In this document: positions 1-7,433 of the stretch, piece after piece
Layout: every line of letters starts with the position of its first letter
Numbering within the stretch: the first letter of the stretch is position 1
Position numbers and translations under genes: made by a program
The notes under the pieces: generated by a model
What the model was told of the DNA's origin: nothing
What the model saw: the letters and a program-made list of their open reading frames with translations, nothing else
The model's database searches: none
NCBI GenBank assembly: GCA_016722465.1
Contig: JADKJC010000002.1
Location: 193,501 to 257,500, forward strand
DNA length: 64,000 bases
Reading direction: 5' to 3'
From: Chitinophagaceae bacterium
GTDB taxonomy: Bacteria > Bacteroidota > Bacteroidia > Chitinophagales > Chitinophagaceae

Positions 1-332
1 TTACGTGTACGGCTGTTGGTACGTGTACGTTGGCCACGGAGCGGCAAGCCTTTACGGTGGCGGAGACCACGGTAACAGGCGATATCCAGCAAACGCTTAA
101 TATTCATCTGTACCTCACTACGCAAAGCACCTTCGGTTTTAAACTCGTTGCTAATGATGTTACGGATGGCCGTCTGCTCATCATCATCCCACTGGTTTAC
201 TTTTTTATCATAGCTGATACCAGCTTTGTCTAAAATGTAACGTGCAGTTGACTGCCCGATTCCGAAAATATAGGTCAATCCTATTTCGCCTCTTTTGTGT
301 TTTGGTATGTCAATACCGGCAATACGAGCCAT
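1..332 (-). CDS. rpsM: 30S ribosomal protein S13 (3' end cut off by window)
   Basis: Protein of the small-subunit head that contacts the tRNAs and the 50S subunit. Reading leftwards from the ATG at 330-332 the product begins [15 protein letters not shown] and continues through the S13 signature region ([14 protein letters not shown]) to the basic [16 protein letters not shown] tail. About 110 codons are visible and the stop lies outside the window, so only the last few residues are missing. It follows infA and rpmJ on the same strand, the usual Bacteroidota order before rpsK, rpsD and rpoA. Identity is certain from the sequence. Confidence 0.97.
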   Translation of the reverse strand, partial: MARIAGIDIPKHKRGEIGLTYIFGIGQSTARYILDKAGISYDKKVNQWDDDEQTAIRNIISNEFKTEGALRSEVQMNIKRLLDIACYRGLRHRKGLPLRGQRTRTNSRTR

Positions 333-376
333 ATTAAATGTTGAATTTTATTATTTAAAATTTTTGAGTTGCATGG

Positions 377-412
377 GCTTGTCAGGCTGAGTTTATCGAA
401 GCCTGCCGAAGC
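377..412. repeat. Dispersed short repeat between rpmJ and rpsM
   Basis: The segment just after the rpmJ stop reads, on the plus strand, GTCAGGCTGAGTTTATCG followed by AAGCCTGCCGAAGCC. From memory, words of this kind (TCAGGCTGAG..TATCGAAGCC, giving peptide VRLSLSKP when translated) recur in intergenic regions of many Bacteroidota and other genomes. That recollection is not something the window itself proves. It sits inside the ribosomal operon spacer, not in a coding frame. Confidence 0.5.
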
Positions 413-529
413 CTATCCCTGGCGCTGCTTAAAGCGTGGATTCTTTTTGTTAATAACAAAAAGAACACCTTTTCTCCTTACGATTTTGCAATCAACACTT
501 CTTTTTTTGATCGAAGCTTTAACCTTCAT
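413..529 (-). CDS. rpmJ: 50S ribosomal protein L36
   Basis: Short zinc-ribbon protein of the large subunit, 38 codons plus stop. The leftward translation from the ATG at 527-529 starts [20 protein letters not shown] and ends NPRFKQRQG, a textbook L36. Of the family's usual zinc ligands only one Cys (C14) is present, so this is a C-minus form that does not bind zinc. It lies 51 bp after infA and 80 bp before rpsM, consistent with cotranscription. It is too short for most ORF finders. Confidence 0.96.
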   Translation of the reverse strand: MKVKASIKKRSVDCKIVRRKGVLFVINKKNPRFKQRQG

Positions 530-580
530 TGTAATAACTTTTTACTTGTTATGGTTACCAGCAGCCCGAAGGCCTGCTCA

Positions 581-799
581 TTATTTATACCTGAATATGA
601 TCCTGCCCCTGGTCAGATCATAAGGGCTCATTTCCACGCCCACCTTGTCTCCCGGCAATATCCGGATATAGTGCATCCTCATTTTTCCTGAGATGGTAGC
701 CAAAATTTCATGGCCGTTTTCGAGCCTCACTTTGAACATAGCATTACTCAACGCTTCTAAAATAACTCCGTCTTGTTTTATCAATGCCTGCTTAGCCAT
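581..799 (-). CDS. infA: Translation initiation factor IF-1
   Basis: OB-fold factor that binds the ribosomal A site during initiation. The 72-residue product starts [20 protein letters not shown] and ends with the typical RGRIIFRYK. An upstream in-frame ATG would add 62 residues unlike IF-1, so the start at 797-799 is chosen. It is exactly the family length. The Bacteroidota promoter word at 812-819 lies 13 bp upstream, so the infA-rpmJ-rpsM block may be transcribed from here. Confidence 0.97.
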   Translation of the reverse strand: MAKQALIKQDGVILEALSNAMFKVRLENGHEILATISGKMRMHYIRILPGDKVGVEMSPYDLTRGRIIFRYK

Positions 800-811
800 A
801 CTTTTGGGTCG

Positions 812-819
812 CAAAGATA
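812..819 (-). promoter_or_regulatory. infA: Candidate -7 promoter box for infA
   Basis: On the minus strand this reads TATCTTTG, an exact match to the Bacteroidota -7 consensus TAnnTTTG, ending 12 bp before the infA start. No good -33 TTTG is visible at the expected distance. Confidence 0.5.
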
Positions 820-881
820 AGAGGATAATTTTAATTATTAGGAAAAAAATCAGATATTTACCCTTATAAACAAATAAACTT

Positions 882-1580
882 ATGAAAAAATGGCCTTTGG
901 GGGTGGTTCTGATACTTGTTTCTGCCGCAGTTTCCTGTAAAAAAAGTGACCCAAACCCCACCCCAGTTCCAGCCGTAAAGTTCATGAGCCTTACTACAGG
1001 AAGTACCTGGAATTATAAGGTGACCAATAACCCCTCCACCACTCCGGTTACTTCCAATTACACGGTAACGGCTACGGACAGGGATTCGGTTGCCAATTCC
1101 AAAACCTATAAGGTTTTCACCAACTCAGGAGGAGCGAACGAATATTATAATATTACGGGTAGCGATTATTATACCTACAGAACATTACCAGCCAATTTTG
1201 GGGGCAATTCAATAGAAGTATTATACCTGAAAGATAACCTTGCCGTAAATGGTACCTGGAGTCAAACGACTCCCATCACCGTTTCTGGATTTCCATTGAC
1301 GCTGACTTTGAATAATAAAATTGCACAAAAAGGCATCAGCAAAACCGTAAATGGCATCGCCTATACTGATGTTACTGATGTGGAAACTACCTTTTCAATT
1401 GCCGGAATACCGGGCTTTGTTACCTACACATTGACAACCGATATTCATTATTATTATGCTCCAAAATTTGGGCAGATAGAAAACAAAACAAAGATTGATT
1501 TTGTAGTAACCGGTATCCCAGGGGCATCTCCGGTTAATTTTGAACAAAAAACTGAATTACAGAGTTCGAATATTTTGTAA
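882..1580 (+). CDS. Secreted lipoprotein of unknown function
   Basis: A 232-residue product with a lipoprotein signal: a short basic start (MKKWPLG), a hydrophobic stretch and a lipobox ending VSAAVSC at about residue 19. The mature part starts [11 protein letters not shown], a linker typical of Bacteroidota lipoproteins. The body is Thr/Tyr/Asn-rich and predicted mostly beta. It contains no catalytic motif I recognise. It should be anchored to the outer membrane. It is divergent from infA and ends at a strong terminator hairpin. Confidence 0.8.
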   Translation: MKKWPLGVVLILVSAAVSCKKSDPNPTPVPAVKFMSLTTGSTWNYKVTNNPSTTPVTSNYTVTATDRDSVANSKTYKVFTNSGGANEYYNITGSDYYTYRTLPANFGGNSIEVLYLKDNLAVNGTWSQTTPITVSGFPLTLTLNNKIAQKGISKTVNGIAYTDVTDVETTFSIAGIPGFVTYTLTTDIHYYYAPKFGQIENKTKIDFVVTGIPGASPVNFEQKTELQSSNIL

Positions 1581-1599
1581 TGATCAACTCAATTAAAAA

Positions 1600-1630
1600 G
1601 AATGGGCCATCTTTGAAAGATGGCCCATTC
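1600..1630. terminator. Bidirectional intrinsic terminator
   Basis: A 12-bp stem (GAATGGGCCATC / GATGGCCCATTC) around a TTTGAAA loop, with A-tracts on the left and T-tracts on the right. It lies between two converging genes and can serve both. Confidence 0.85.
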
Positions 1631-1656
1631 TTTTATAAAAAGCTCAGTTTATACAA

Positions 1657-2061
1657 CTAAAACTGTTCATCATTCAAATGCACTTTCGTCATATCATAAA
1701 AATGATTTTGTAATTCGTGTATATTGATGGGGTGGGTAATATGCCTTCTTTCATCCCTGTACCAGAGTTCCAGCATGGAAAAATCTCCTGCTTTAGGAAT
1801 CAACATACGGAACGCACCTTTCATGTACTTCACCGTACCATCATCATTCACCTGTTTTGAAAATTTAAGGTTCATCAATTCTTCATCATTCATGGCAATA
1901 GGGCTTAGCTGTTCCATTTCATACCAGAACTCCTGTGCGCCCACATCAAGGCATACCTGGTTTTCGCCATGTTTTAAATTTGTTACTTCCCCTTTTTTCA
2001 CATCCCCGTCATTATCCGCCATCAGGTAGTCGCCCACTTTAATGTTTTGAAATTTCAGCAT
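1657..2061 (-). CDS. Conserved hypothetical protein, 134 aa
   Basis: Soluble acidic protein without signal peptide or membrane segment. I chose the start MLKFQNIKVGDYLMAD (ATG at 2059-2061); the frame is open 20 codons further upstream but those residues look non-coding (AT-rich). The N-terminal part (VGDYLMADNDGDVKKGEV) looks like a small beta-barrel or SH3-like fold, followed by a region with FWYEMEQLSPIAMNDEEL and a C-terminal part ending in HELQNHFYDMTKVHL. I do not recognise the family and give no function. Confidence 0.7.
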   Translation of the reverse strand: MLKFQNIKVGDYLMADNDGDVKKGEVTNLKHGENQVCLDVGAQEFWYEMEQLSPIAMNDEELMNLKFSKQVNDDGTVKYMKGAFRMLIPKAGDFSMLELWYRDERRHITHPINIHELQNHFYDMTKVHLNDEQF

Positions 2062-2155
2062 AGCAATCGAATTTGAAGTGTTTAAAATGAAAATTAATTT
2101 TCTGCTTTTAAAAATAAACAAAAAACAAAACCAGGAAAATTATATTTCCATGATC

Positions 2156-3313
2156 TTACTCAGCCCAGCTCATTATGTACCCGGAATTTTCAATTTCCAG
2201 TGCCTGCTTTGTAAGCATCAGCGGCCGGAAAGTATCCACCATCACAGCCAGCTCTTTTGTTTCTTTTGTGCCAATACTTTTTTCAACCGCACCAGGATGC
2301 GGACCATGTGGTATACCTGCAGGATGCAGCGTGATCATACCCCTTGTAACGCTCTTACGGCTCATAAAATCTCCGTCCACATAATACAATACTTCATCAC
2401 TGTCAATATTGCTGTGGTTATATGGCGCAGGAATTGCATCCGGGTGGTAATCATACAGCCTCGGCACAAATGAGCAAACCACAAACGCATTGGTTTCAAA
2501 AGTCTGGTGTACCGGTGGTGGCTGGTGTACCCGGCCTGTTATCGGTTCAAAATCATGTATGCTGAAAGCGTAAGGATAACAGCAACCATCCCAGCCGATC
2601 ACATCAAAAGGATGAGTTCCATAATGCAATCCGTACAGCATTCCTTTCTTCTTTGCCTTAATTAAAAAATCTCCCTTTTCATCAATCGTCTGCAGGTTTT
2701 GCGGCGTGCGGATATCCCGTTCGCAAAAAGGAGCATGCTCCATCAACTGCCCGTATTTACTCATGTACCTTTTAGGAAACCGTAATGGCGAAAACGATTC
2801 AACAATAAACAGCCGGTTGTTTTCATCATTGAATTCAATTTGATAAATAGTACCTCTCGGCAACACGATATAATCACCATAACTAAAAGGCAATTCGCCG
2901 TACTGCGTTTTTACTTTACCGGTGCCTTCATGCACAAATATCATTTCATCTGCATCCGTATTTTTATAAAAATAATCCTGCATGCTTTGCTGAGGCGATG
3001 CCAGTACAATATGGCAATCACTGTTCACAAGCACAGGCACACGGCTGTCTAAAAAATCTTTAGCCGGCTTTACATGAAACCCCTCAAAGCAGCGATGCTG
3101 CAGCATTTTCTCCTCGGCAATCTGCGGACTTACATCTTTCTGCGGCTCTGTTTTTATTATCTGTGTTGGCGGATGGCAATGGTACAGCAATGAATAATCA
3201 TCACTAAACCCTTCTGTTGAAAATAATTGTTCACTGTACAAACCACCATCCGGCTTACGGAACTGTGTGTGGCGTTTGTGCGGGATTTTTCCCAAGGTAT
3301 AATAGTGTGACAT
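2156..3313 (-). CDS. hmgA: Homogentisate 1,2-dioxygenase
   Basis: Fe(II) ring-cleavage dioxygenase that opens homogentisate to maleylacetoacetate in tyrosine and phenylalanine breakdown. The product is 385 residues, starting MSHYYTLGKIPHKRHTQFRK. The C-terminal cupin core carries the likely iron ligands: H300 in YNHSN, E307 in DSDEVLYY and H336 in IPHGPHPG, with the same 36-residue H-to-H spacing as the human enzyme. It is cytosolic. No other tyrosine-catabolic gene is adjacent, so it is not in a pathway operon here. Confidence 0.95.
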   Translation of the reverse strand: MSHYYTLGKIPHKRHTQFRKPDGGLYSEQLFSTEGFSDDYSLLYHCHPPTQIIKTEPQKDVSPQIAEEKMLQHRCFEGFHVKPAKDFLDSRVPVLVNSDCHIVLASPQQSMQDYFYKNTDADEMIFVHEGTGKVKTQYGELPFSYGDYIVLPRGTIYQIEFNDENNRLFIVESFSPLRFPKRYMSKYGQLMEHAPFCERDIRTPQNLQTIDEKGDFLIKAKKKGMLYGLHYGTHPFDVIGWDGCCYPYAFSIHDFEPITGRVHQPPPVHQTFETNAFVVCSFVPRLYDYHPDAIPAPYNHSNIDSDEVLYYVDGDFMSRKSVTRGMITLHPAGIPHGPHPGAVEKSIGTKETKELAVMVDTFRPLMLTKQALEIENSGYIMSWAE

Positions 3314-3768
3314 AACCTAATTGAAAATTGAAAATTGAAAAATTGAAAATTGAAAACAAAGTCAAAAGGTAAAAGGTAAAAATCAAAACATTAAACCTAA
3401 CCGCTCCATTTTTGACTTTTGATTTTTGACTTTTAACTTAGACAGACAGCTCAAGCGTAGCCAGCAGGAAAATATATTTCCACCTGCGTTTGTCAATATG
3501 GTATGTGAAGTTGCGGAAGAATGGCATTGATAATGGCGATCGTTGTTAATCCAAATGTAACCAGAATTAATTGATAATTGACTAATTGATAATTGATAAT
3601 TTTTTCGAAGTATTTACAGCTTTATGACAAATAGTTTATAGGTATTGTGAATAACAACGATTGTTACATTGATTGTTGATGCATAACGTTGAAAGTACTT
3701 TTAAAGAGCCTCTTCTGTATACAACATGTTGCACCGGGCTGTCAATTTGCGTCAGGTATAAACACCAT
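3314..3768. repeat. Gene-free stretch with low-complexity word repeats
   Basis: No coding potential. 3321-3355 repeats the word TTGAAAA; 3360-3386 repeats AAAAGGT; 3413-3438 repeats TTTTTGAC/TTTTGAT in the opposite sense; 3571-3600 repeats AATTGATAATTGA. The second and third groups are partly inverted copies of each other. The remaining sequence (3440-3560, 3600-3768) holds nothing I can identify. Confidence 0.7.
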
Positions 3769-6700
3769 TCATTTTTTCTTTAGGATTTCCAGCTCATTTA
3801 AAACATGCTGCACTTGTTGTTTTAATAAATCAATTTGCTGTTGCTGTTCCTGCAGTCCTTTTATGGCCAGCACGGTAAAATACTGGTAGTTGATGCCGAG
3901 CCTGGTTTGTCCATCTTTCAGGATGTTTTCCACCACTGCATCAGGAAATAATTTTTGTACATCCTGCGCCATAAAGCCATTGCTGAAACGGTCTGCAGGC
4001 TGGTTATCCAGGTAATGATATTGATAAGCCTGTAATTGCATCACGTTGTTAAGAACGTTAGCCTGTGGTTTTATATCTTTTTTTAAACGGCGGTCGCTGT
4101 TGGTGGTATAATCACCCGTAGTATTGGAAAAGGAGCCTTTAGCAACTCCGTTATAGTAGATGAGTAAATCAGCATTTGCAACTGTTGGCATGTAAAAATC
4201 CCAATGATTGGTATTGCCTTGTGCCTCCATGGTAATGGCGTTCAGGTTGTCGGATTGTTTTACCTGGAGCTTTCCGTAGTTAACGGAAAACAACGGTGCT
4301 TTGCCTAGACCGGCCATATTATTTTTAATTGTTACTGTTTCCAATCCATCAGAAAATAAATGAAGGCCGCTGCCTGCCGGACCCTGAAAGCCGAGGTACA
4401 AATCTTTATCCGTGGTGCTCAATGTGTTTCTTATTACCCTCATTTCTGCATAGGCATCGCTGCCGGCAAGGTCAAGCCCTGTGGTGCCTGCAGCTGTTGA
4501 AACCGTTAGTTTACCGTTAGCAAAAACATTCCCCGCAAAATAGCCTGCGTAATTGGTAGTGCCTCCGGTTGCAATACCAAATACTCCGTAGTTATCACCA
4601 TCGCCTGTTGCGCTGCCATAAACACCATATTTATCTCCGCTGCTGCCGGTTGCTTCTCCCGCAACTGCCCTGTTTACAAATGCAGAGCCTGAAGCTAGGC
4701 CCCATACCCCCAAATTAACGGACGAATTAAGCCCGTCTGCTGTACCTTTTACACCGGCATACGTAAGTGAGTTGCCGGTACCGCTGCTTTGCCCCTGCAC
4801 ACCTGTCCTTCCACCTTTTCCCTCTACCCCAATGCCCCAATTATCATCCACTGTATTTTCCCCATACACAGCACTGATATTTTTATTCGTTCCGGCAGCA
4901 TAATTTTTTATTGCCCTCAACCCGTTATTTAATGTGTTATCGGAAACGACTTCCATAATGCCATTAGCAGTTACATTTCCTTCAAAATAACCTGCATAAT
5001 TGGTGGTGCCCTCTGAGGCAACGCCAAATATTCCGTAGTTAGTTCCGCCGCCGGATGCACTGCCATACAAACCAAATTTTGCCCCATTCGTTCCCGTTGC
5101 ATAGCCCGCAACCGCTCTATTTGTAAATCCCGAACCTGAAGCTTGTCCCAATACACCCGCGTTTTCTGCAAAATTACTCCCGTCTGCCGTACCTTTTACA
5201 CCTGTATATGAACCTGATAAGCCGAAGCCCCGGCTCAGTCCCTGCACACCTACACTACCGCCCCTGCCTTCCACACCAATACCCCAATTGCTATTTGCGG
5301 TATTTTCTCCGTATATAGCTCTCAGGTTCACTGTAACAATGGGTGGGTAATTTTTTATCACCCGTAAACCATCATTCAATGTATTGTCAGAGTTGATTTC
5401 CATACGGCCGTTGGAACGCAGCAGTTTATTATCAAACTCGCCATATATTAAAATATTGTTTGCATTGGATGAATCATTGCTGATATATAACCTGTTGGAC
5501 CCGGTTTCACTTTCACCTGCCCTGTAGCCCAAAAAAACATTACCTGAACCAGTATTAATTGAACCTGCCTGGTAACCCAGCGCTGTATTATTGTTGCCGG
5601 CAGAAAAGTCTCCACCCATTGCATAGGTTCCTACCGCCGTGTTGTTGTCTCCGGTATTATTTACCAATGCGCTGTGGCCAATCGCTGTATTACCATCTCC
5701 AGATGTAAGCCCCAACGCATTTTTGCCAAATGCCGAGTTGGAAGAGCCTGAAGTATTATAAAACATAGCAGCCCTTCCCACCGCTGTATTACCCTCACCA
5801 GTGGAGTTAGACTCTAATGTTCTGTAACCAACTGCTGTATTATCAAAACCCGTTGTATTTCCATACAGTGCTTTGCTGCCTATGGCGGTATTTGCCGTTG
5901 CCTCTTCATTATTCACTGCACCTGTTCCGTTATTGTACAAAGCACTGTCGCCAATGGCAACGAGGTTGCTGCGGTCCCTGTTACTAAAGAGGGCTTCAGT
6001 ACCTACTGCAACATTGGAATAGCCATTAGCATTAAAAAACAAAGTGTTTGCGCCAACAGCAGTATTATTGCTTGACGTTTGGTTAAAGTTTAATGCCCGG
6101 AACCCATATGCAGTATTTTGGCTGCCTGCAGAATTTTGATACAGTGCGTTTCTACCACTTGCAGTATTATACGAACCAATTGCATTAGAATACAATGCCT
6201 GGTACCCGATAGCAATATTACCAATGCCTGAAATATTAGAGGAAAGTGCATAGGCACCTGTGGCGGTGTTTTCGTTTCCTGAGTTGTTGAGTTGAAGTGC
6301 ATTGGCACCTATAGCTGTATTACTGTTACTGTTTGTAAGGGTTGCCTGGAGAGCCTTGTAACCCCAAGATGTGTTTGAAAGGGTTATAAGCCCCGATCTT
6401 TCATTATTTCTTTTAAAAATTAAATTCGTATTATCAGTAGTACCAATAAAATTTTTACTGGTATCTGTTCCTGCATTGCCCTTTGTACTCCAGTCGTTAC
6501 TGGCAGTAGCATTGCCCTTTAAGAATACCCACGCAGTTGCATTGCGGTAAGCAAAACAGGCAGAGTCTGTATTATACACTAACAAGCCATTGGCAGGCGA
6601 AGTGATGGCAATCATTTGCGCATTGGTAAGCCTGGGAACTAACACGCCTTTGTTGGTGGAAGTTATGTCCAACTGGGCAGATGCGTTGGGTGCATTAGTG

Positions 6701-6777
6701 CCAATGCCTACGTTTTGGGAAAATAAGGAATAAGAAATAAGGAATGAGAAATAAGAAAGTACCAGGAGCTTTTTCAT
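3769..6777 (-). CDS. Secreted YadA-head-like repeat adhesin with C-terminal S74 self-cleaving chaperone domain
   Basis: A 1002-residue exported protein. The start at 6777 gives a signal peptide (MKKLLVLSYFSFLISYSLFS, cleavage near Q/N at 20-21); the frame extends 18 codons upstream but begins with non-signal sequence. Then comes NVGIGTNAPNASAQLDI, about 15 tandem repeats of the form NTAxGxxAL (beta-roll repeats as in YadA/Hep_Hag heads), two copies of a 149-residue Gly-rich module, and a C-terminal intramolecular chaperone with NSDRRLKKDIKP. There the Ser and the Lys five residues later match the Ser/Lys dyad of S74 autoproteases such as phage endosialidases and MYRF. A C-terminal coiled coil (LQEQQQQIDLLKQQVQHVL) follows. 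S74 domains drive trimer assembly and then cut themselves off, so a trimeric surface fibre is inferred. It has no membrane anchor or T9SS sorting domain. It is divergent from a metallophosphoesterase, and the whole pair is duplicated downstream. Confidence 0.85.
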   Translation of the reverse strand: MKKLLVLSYFSFLISYSLFSQNVGIGTNAPNASAQLDITSTNKGVLVPRLTNAQMIAITSPANGLLVYNTDSACFAYRNATAWVFLKGNATASNDWSTKGNAGTDTSKNFIGTTDNTNLIFKRNNERSGLITLSNTSWGYKALQATLTNSNSNTAIGANALQLNNSGNENTATGAYALSSNISGIGNIAIGYQALYSNAIGSYNTASGRNALYQNSAGSQNTAYGFRALNFNQTSSNNTAVGANTLFFNANGYSNVAVGTEALFSNRDRSNLVAIGDSALYNNGTGAVNNEEATANTAIGSKALYGNTTGFDNTAVGYRTLESNSTGEGNTAVGRAAMFYNTSGSSNSAFGKNALGLTSGDGNTAIGHSALVNNTGDNNTAVGTYAMGGDFSAGNNNTALGYQAGSINTGSGNVFLGYRAGESETGSNRLYISNDSSNANNILIYGEFDNKLLRSNGRMEINSDNTLNDGLRVIKNYPPIVTVNLRAIYGENTANSNWGIGVEGRGGSVGVQGLSRGFGLSGSYTGVKGTADGSNFAENAGVLGQASGSGFTNRAVAGYATGTNGAKFGLYGSASGGGTNYGIFGVASEGTTNYAGYFEGNVTANGIMEVVSDNTLNNGLRAIKNYAAGTNKNISAVYGENTVDDNWGIGVEGKGGRTGVQGQSSGTGNSLTYAGVKGTADGLNSSVNLGVWGLASGSAFVNRAVAGEATGSSGDKYGVYGSATGDGDNYGVFGIATGGTTNYAGYFAGNVFANGKLTVSTAAGTTGLDLAGSDAYAEMRVIRNTLSTTDKDLYLGFQGPAGSGLHLFSDGLETVTIKNNMAGLGKAPLFSVNYGKLQVKQSDNLNAITMEAQGNTNHWDFYMPTVANADLLIYYNGVAKGSFSNTTGDYTTNSDRRLKKDIKPQANVLNNVMQLQAYQYHYLDNQPADRFSNGFMAQDVQKLFPDAVVENILKDGQTRLGINYQYFTVLAIKGLQEQQQQIDLLKQQVQHVLNELEILKKK
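4510..5403 (-). repeat. Internal tandem duplication of a 149-residue module in the adhesin
   Basis: Copy 1 (5403 to 4957) starts MEINSDNTLNDGLRVIKNY and copy 2 (4956 to about 4510) starts MEVVSDNTLNNGLRAIKNY. Both continue with NWGIGVEG, GVQG, GVKGTADG, NRAVAG, NYG(I/V)FG and TNYAGYF in the same order. Confidence 0.85.
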
Positions 6778-6936
6778 TTGAGCAGTTTTTGATAAATAAA
6801 AATGGACAATGACCATTTGTCCTGCTTTCACATAAACGGTGATGGAAATTGAGAGGATGCTGGATGGCGATTATTGATTTTAAAAGTAGGATTTAAAATC
6901 GTGAGTGCAAAATGAAGCTTCTCTTATCTTTATCGC

Positions 6937-7392
6937 ATGACAAGGATCGGATTGATATCAGACACACATGGTTATTTAGACGAAAGCGTTTTCGAACATT
7001 TCAACAATTGCGATGAGGTATGGCATGGCGGGGATTTTGGGGATGGCATCGTTGAATCGTTGAAAACGTTTAAGCCGTTTAGAGGCGTCTATGGGAATAT
7101 TGATGACACAACTATCAGGAGTGAATTTCCGGAGCAATTGGTTTTTATGTGCGAAGATGTAAAAGTGATGATGCGGCATATCGGCGGCTACCCACCCCGC
7201 TACAATCCTGAAACAAAAAAGGAATTACTCATTCACCAGCCGCAACTCTTTATCAGCGGTCACAGCCATATTTTAAAAGTGATGTATGATGATAAATTGC
7301 AGTGCCTGCACATGAACCCAGGCGCTGCCGGCAAGCATGGCTGGCATAAAATGAGAACCATCATCCGCTTTGTAGTTGATGGAAAAATATGA
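6937..7392 (+). CDS. YfcE-type metallophosphoesterase, copy 1 (C-terminus shortened by a one-base break)
   Basis: Small calcineurin-like phosphoesterase, 151 residues as read. Metal-binding motifs are all present: SDTHG at 8-12, HGGDFG near 30, GNID near 54, GHSH near 108 and a C-terminal NPGAAG. The family hydrolyses phosphodiesters; the physiological substrate is unknown. About 14 differences in 150 residues separate it from copy 2 at 9210. Copy 2 has GACGGGAAAAATATG where this copy has GATGGAAAAATATG. Adding one base restores the same KNMKDCEVIELGKR tail with a stop at 7425-7427. The missing base is a sequencing error or a recent mutation. A near-consensus box TATCTTTA lies about 10 bp before the start in both copies. 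Confidence 0.9.
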   Translation: MTRIGLISDTHGYLDESVFEHFNNCDEVWHGGDFGDGIVESLKTFKPFRGVYGNIDDTTIRSEFPEQLVFMCEDVKVMMRHIGGYPPRYNPETKKELLIHQPQLFISGHSHILKVMYDDKLQCLHMNPGAAGKHGWHKMRTIIRFVVDGKI

Positions 7393-7433
7393 AGGATTGC
7401 GAAGTGATCGAGTTAGGGAAAAGGTAAACATAT

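Noticed and set aside
581..985. 134-codon form of infA
   Set aside because: The first 62 residues are unlike IF-1 and would cover the TATCTTTG promoter; the 72-residue form is the family length.
3321..3600. Low-complexity block as a CRISPR array
   Set aside because: Repeats are 7-13 bp, without unique spacers of constant length or cas genes.
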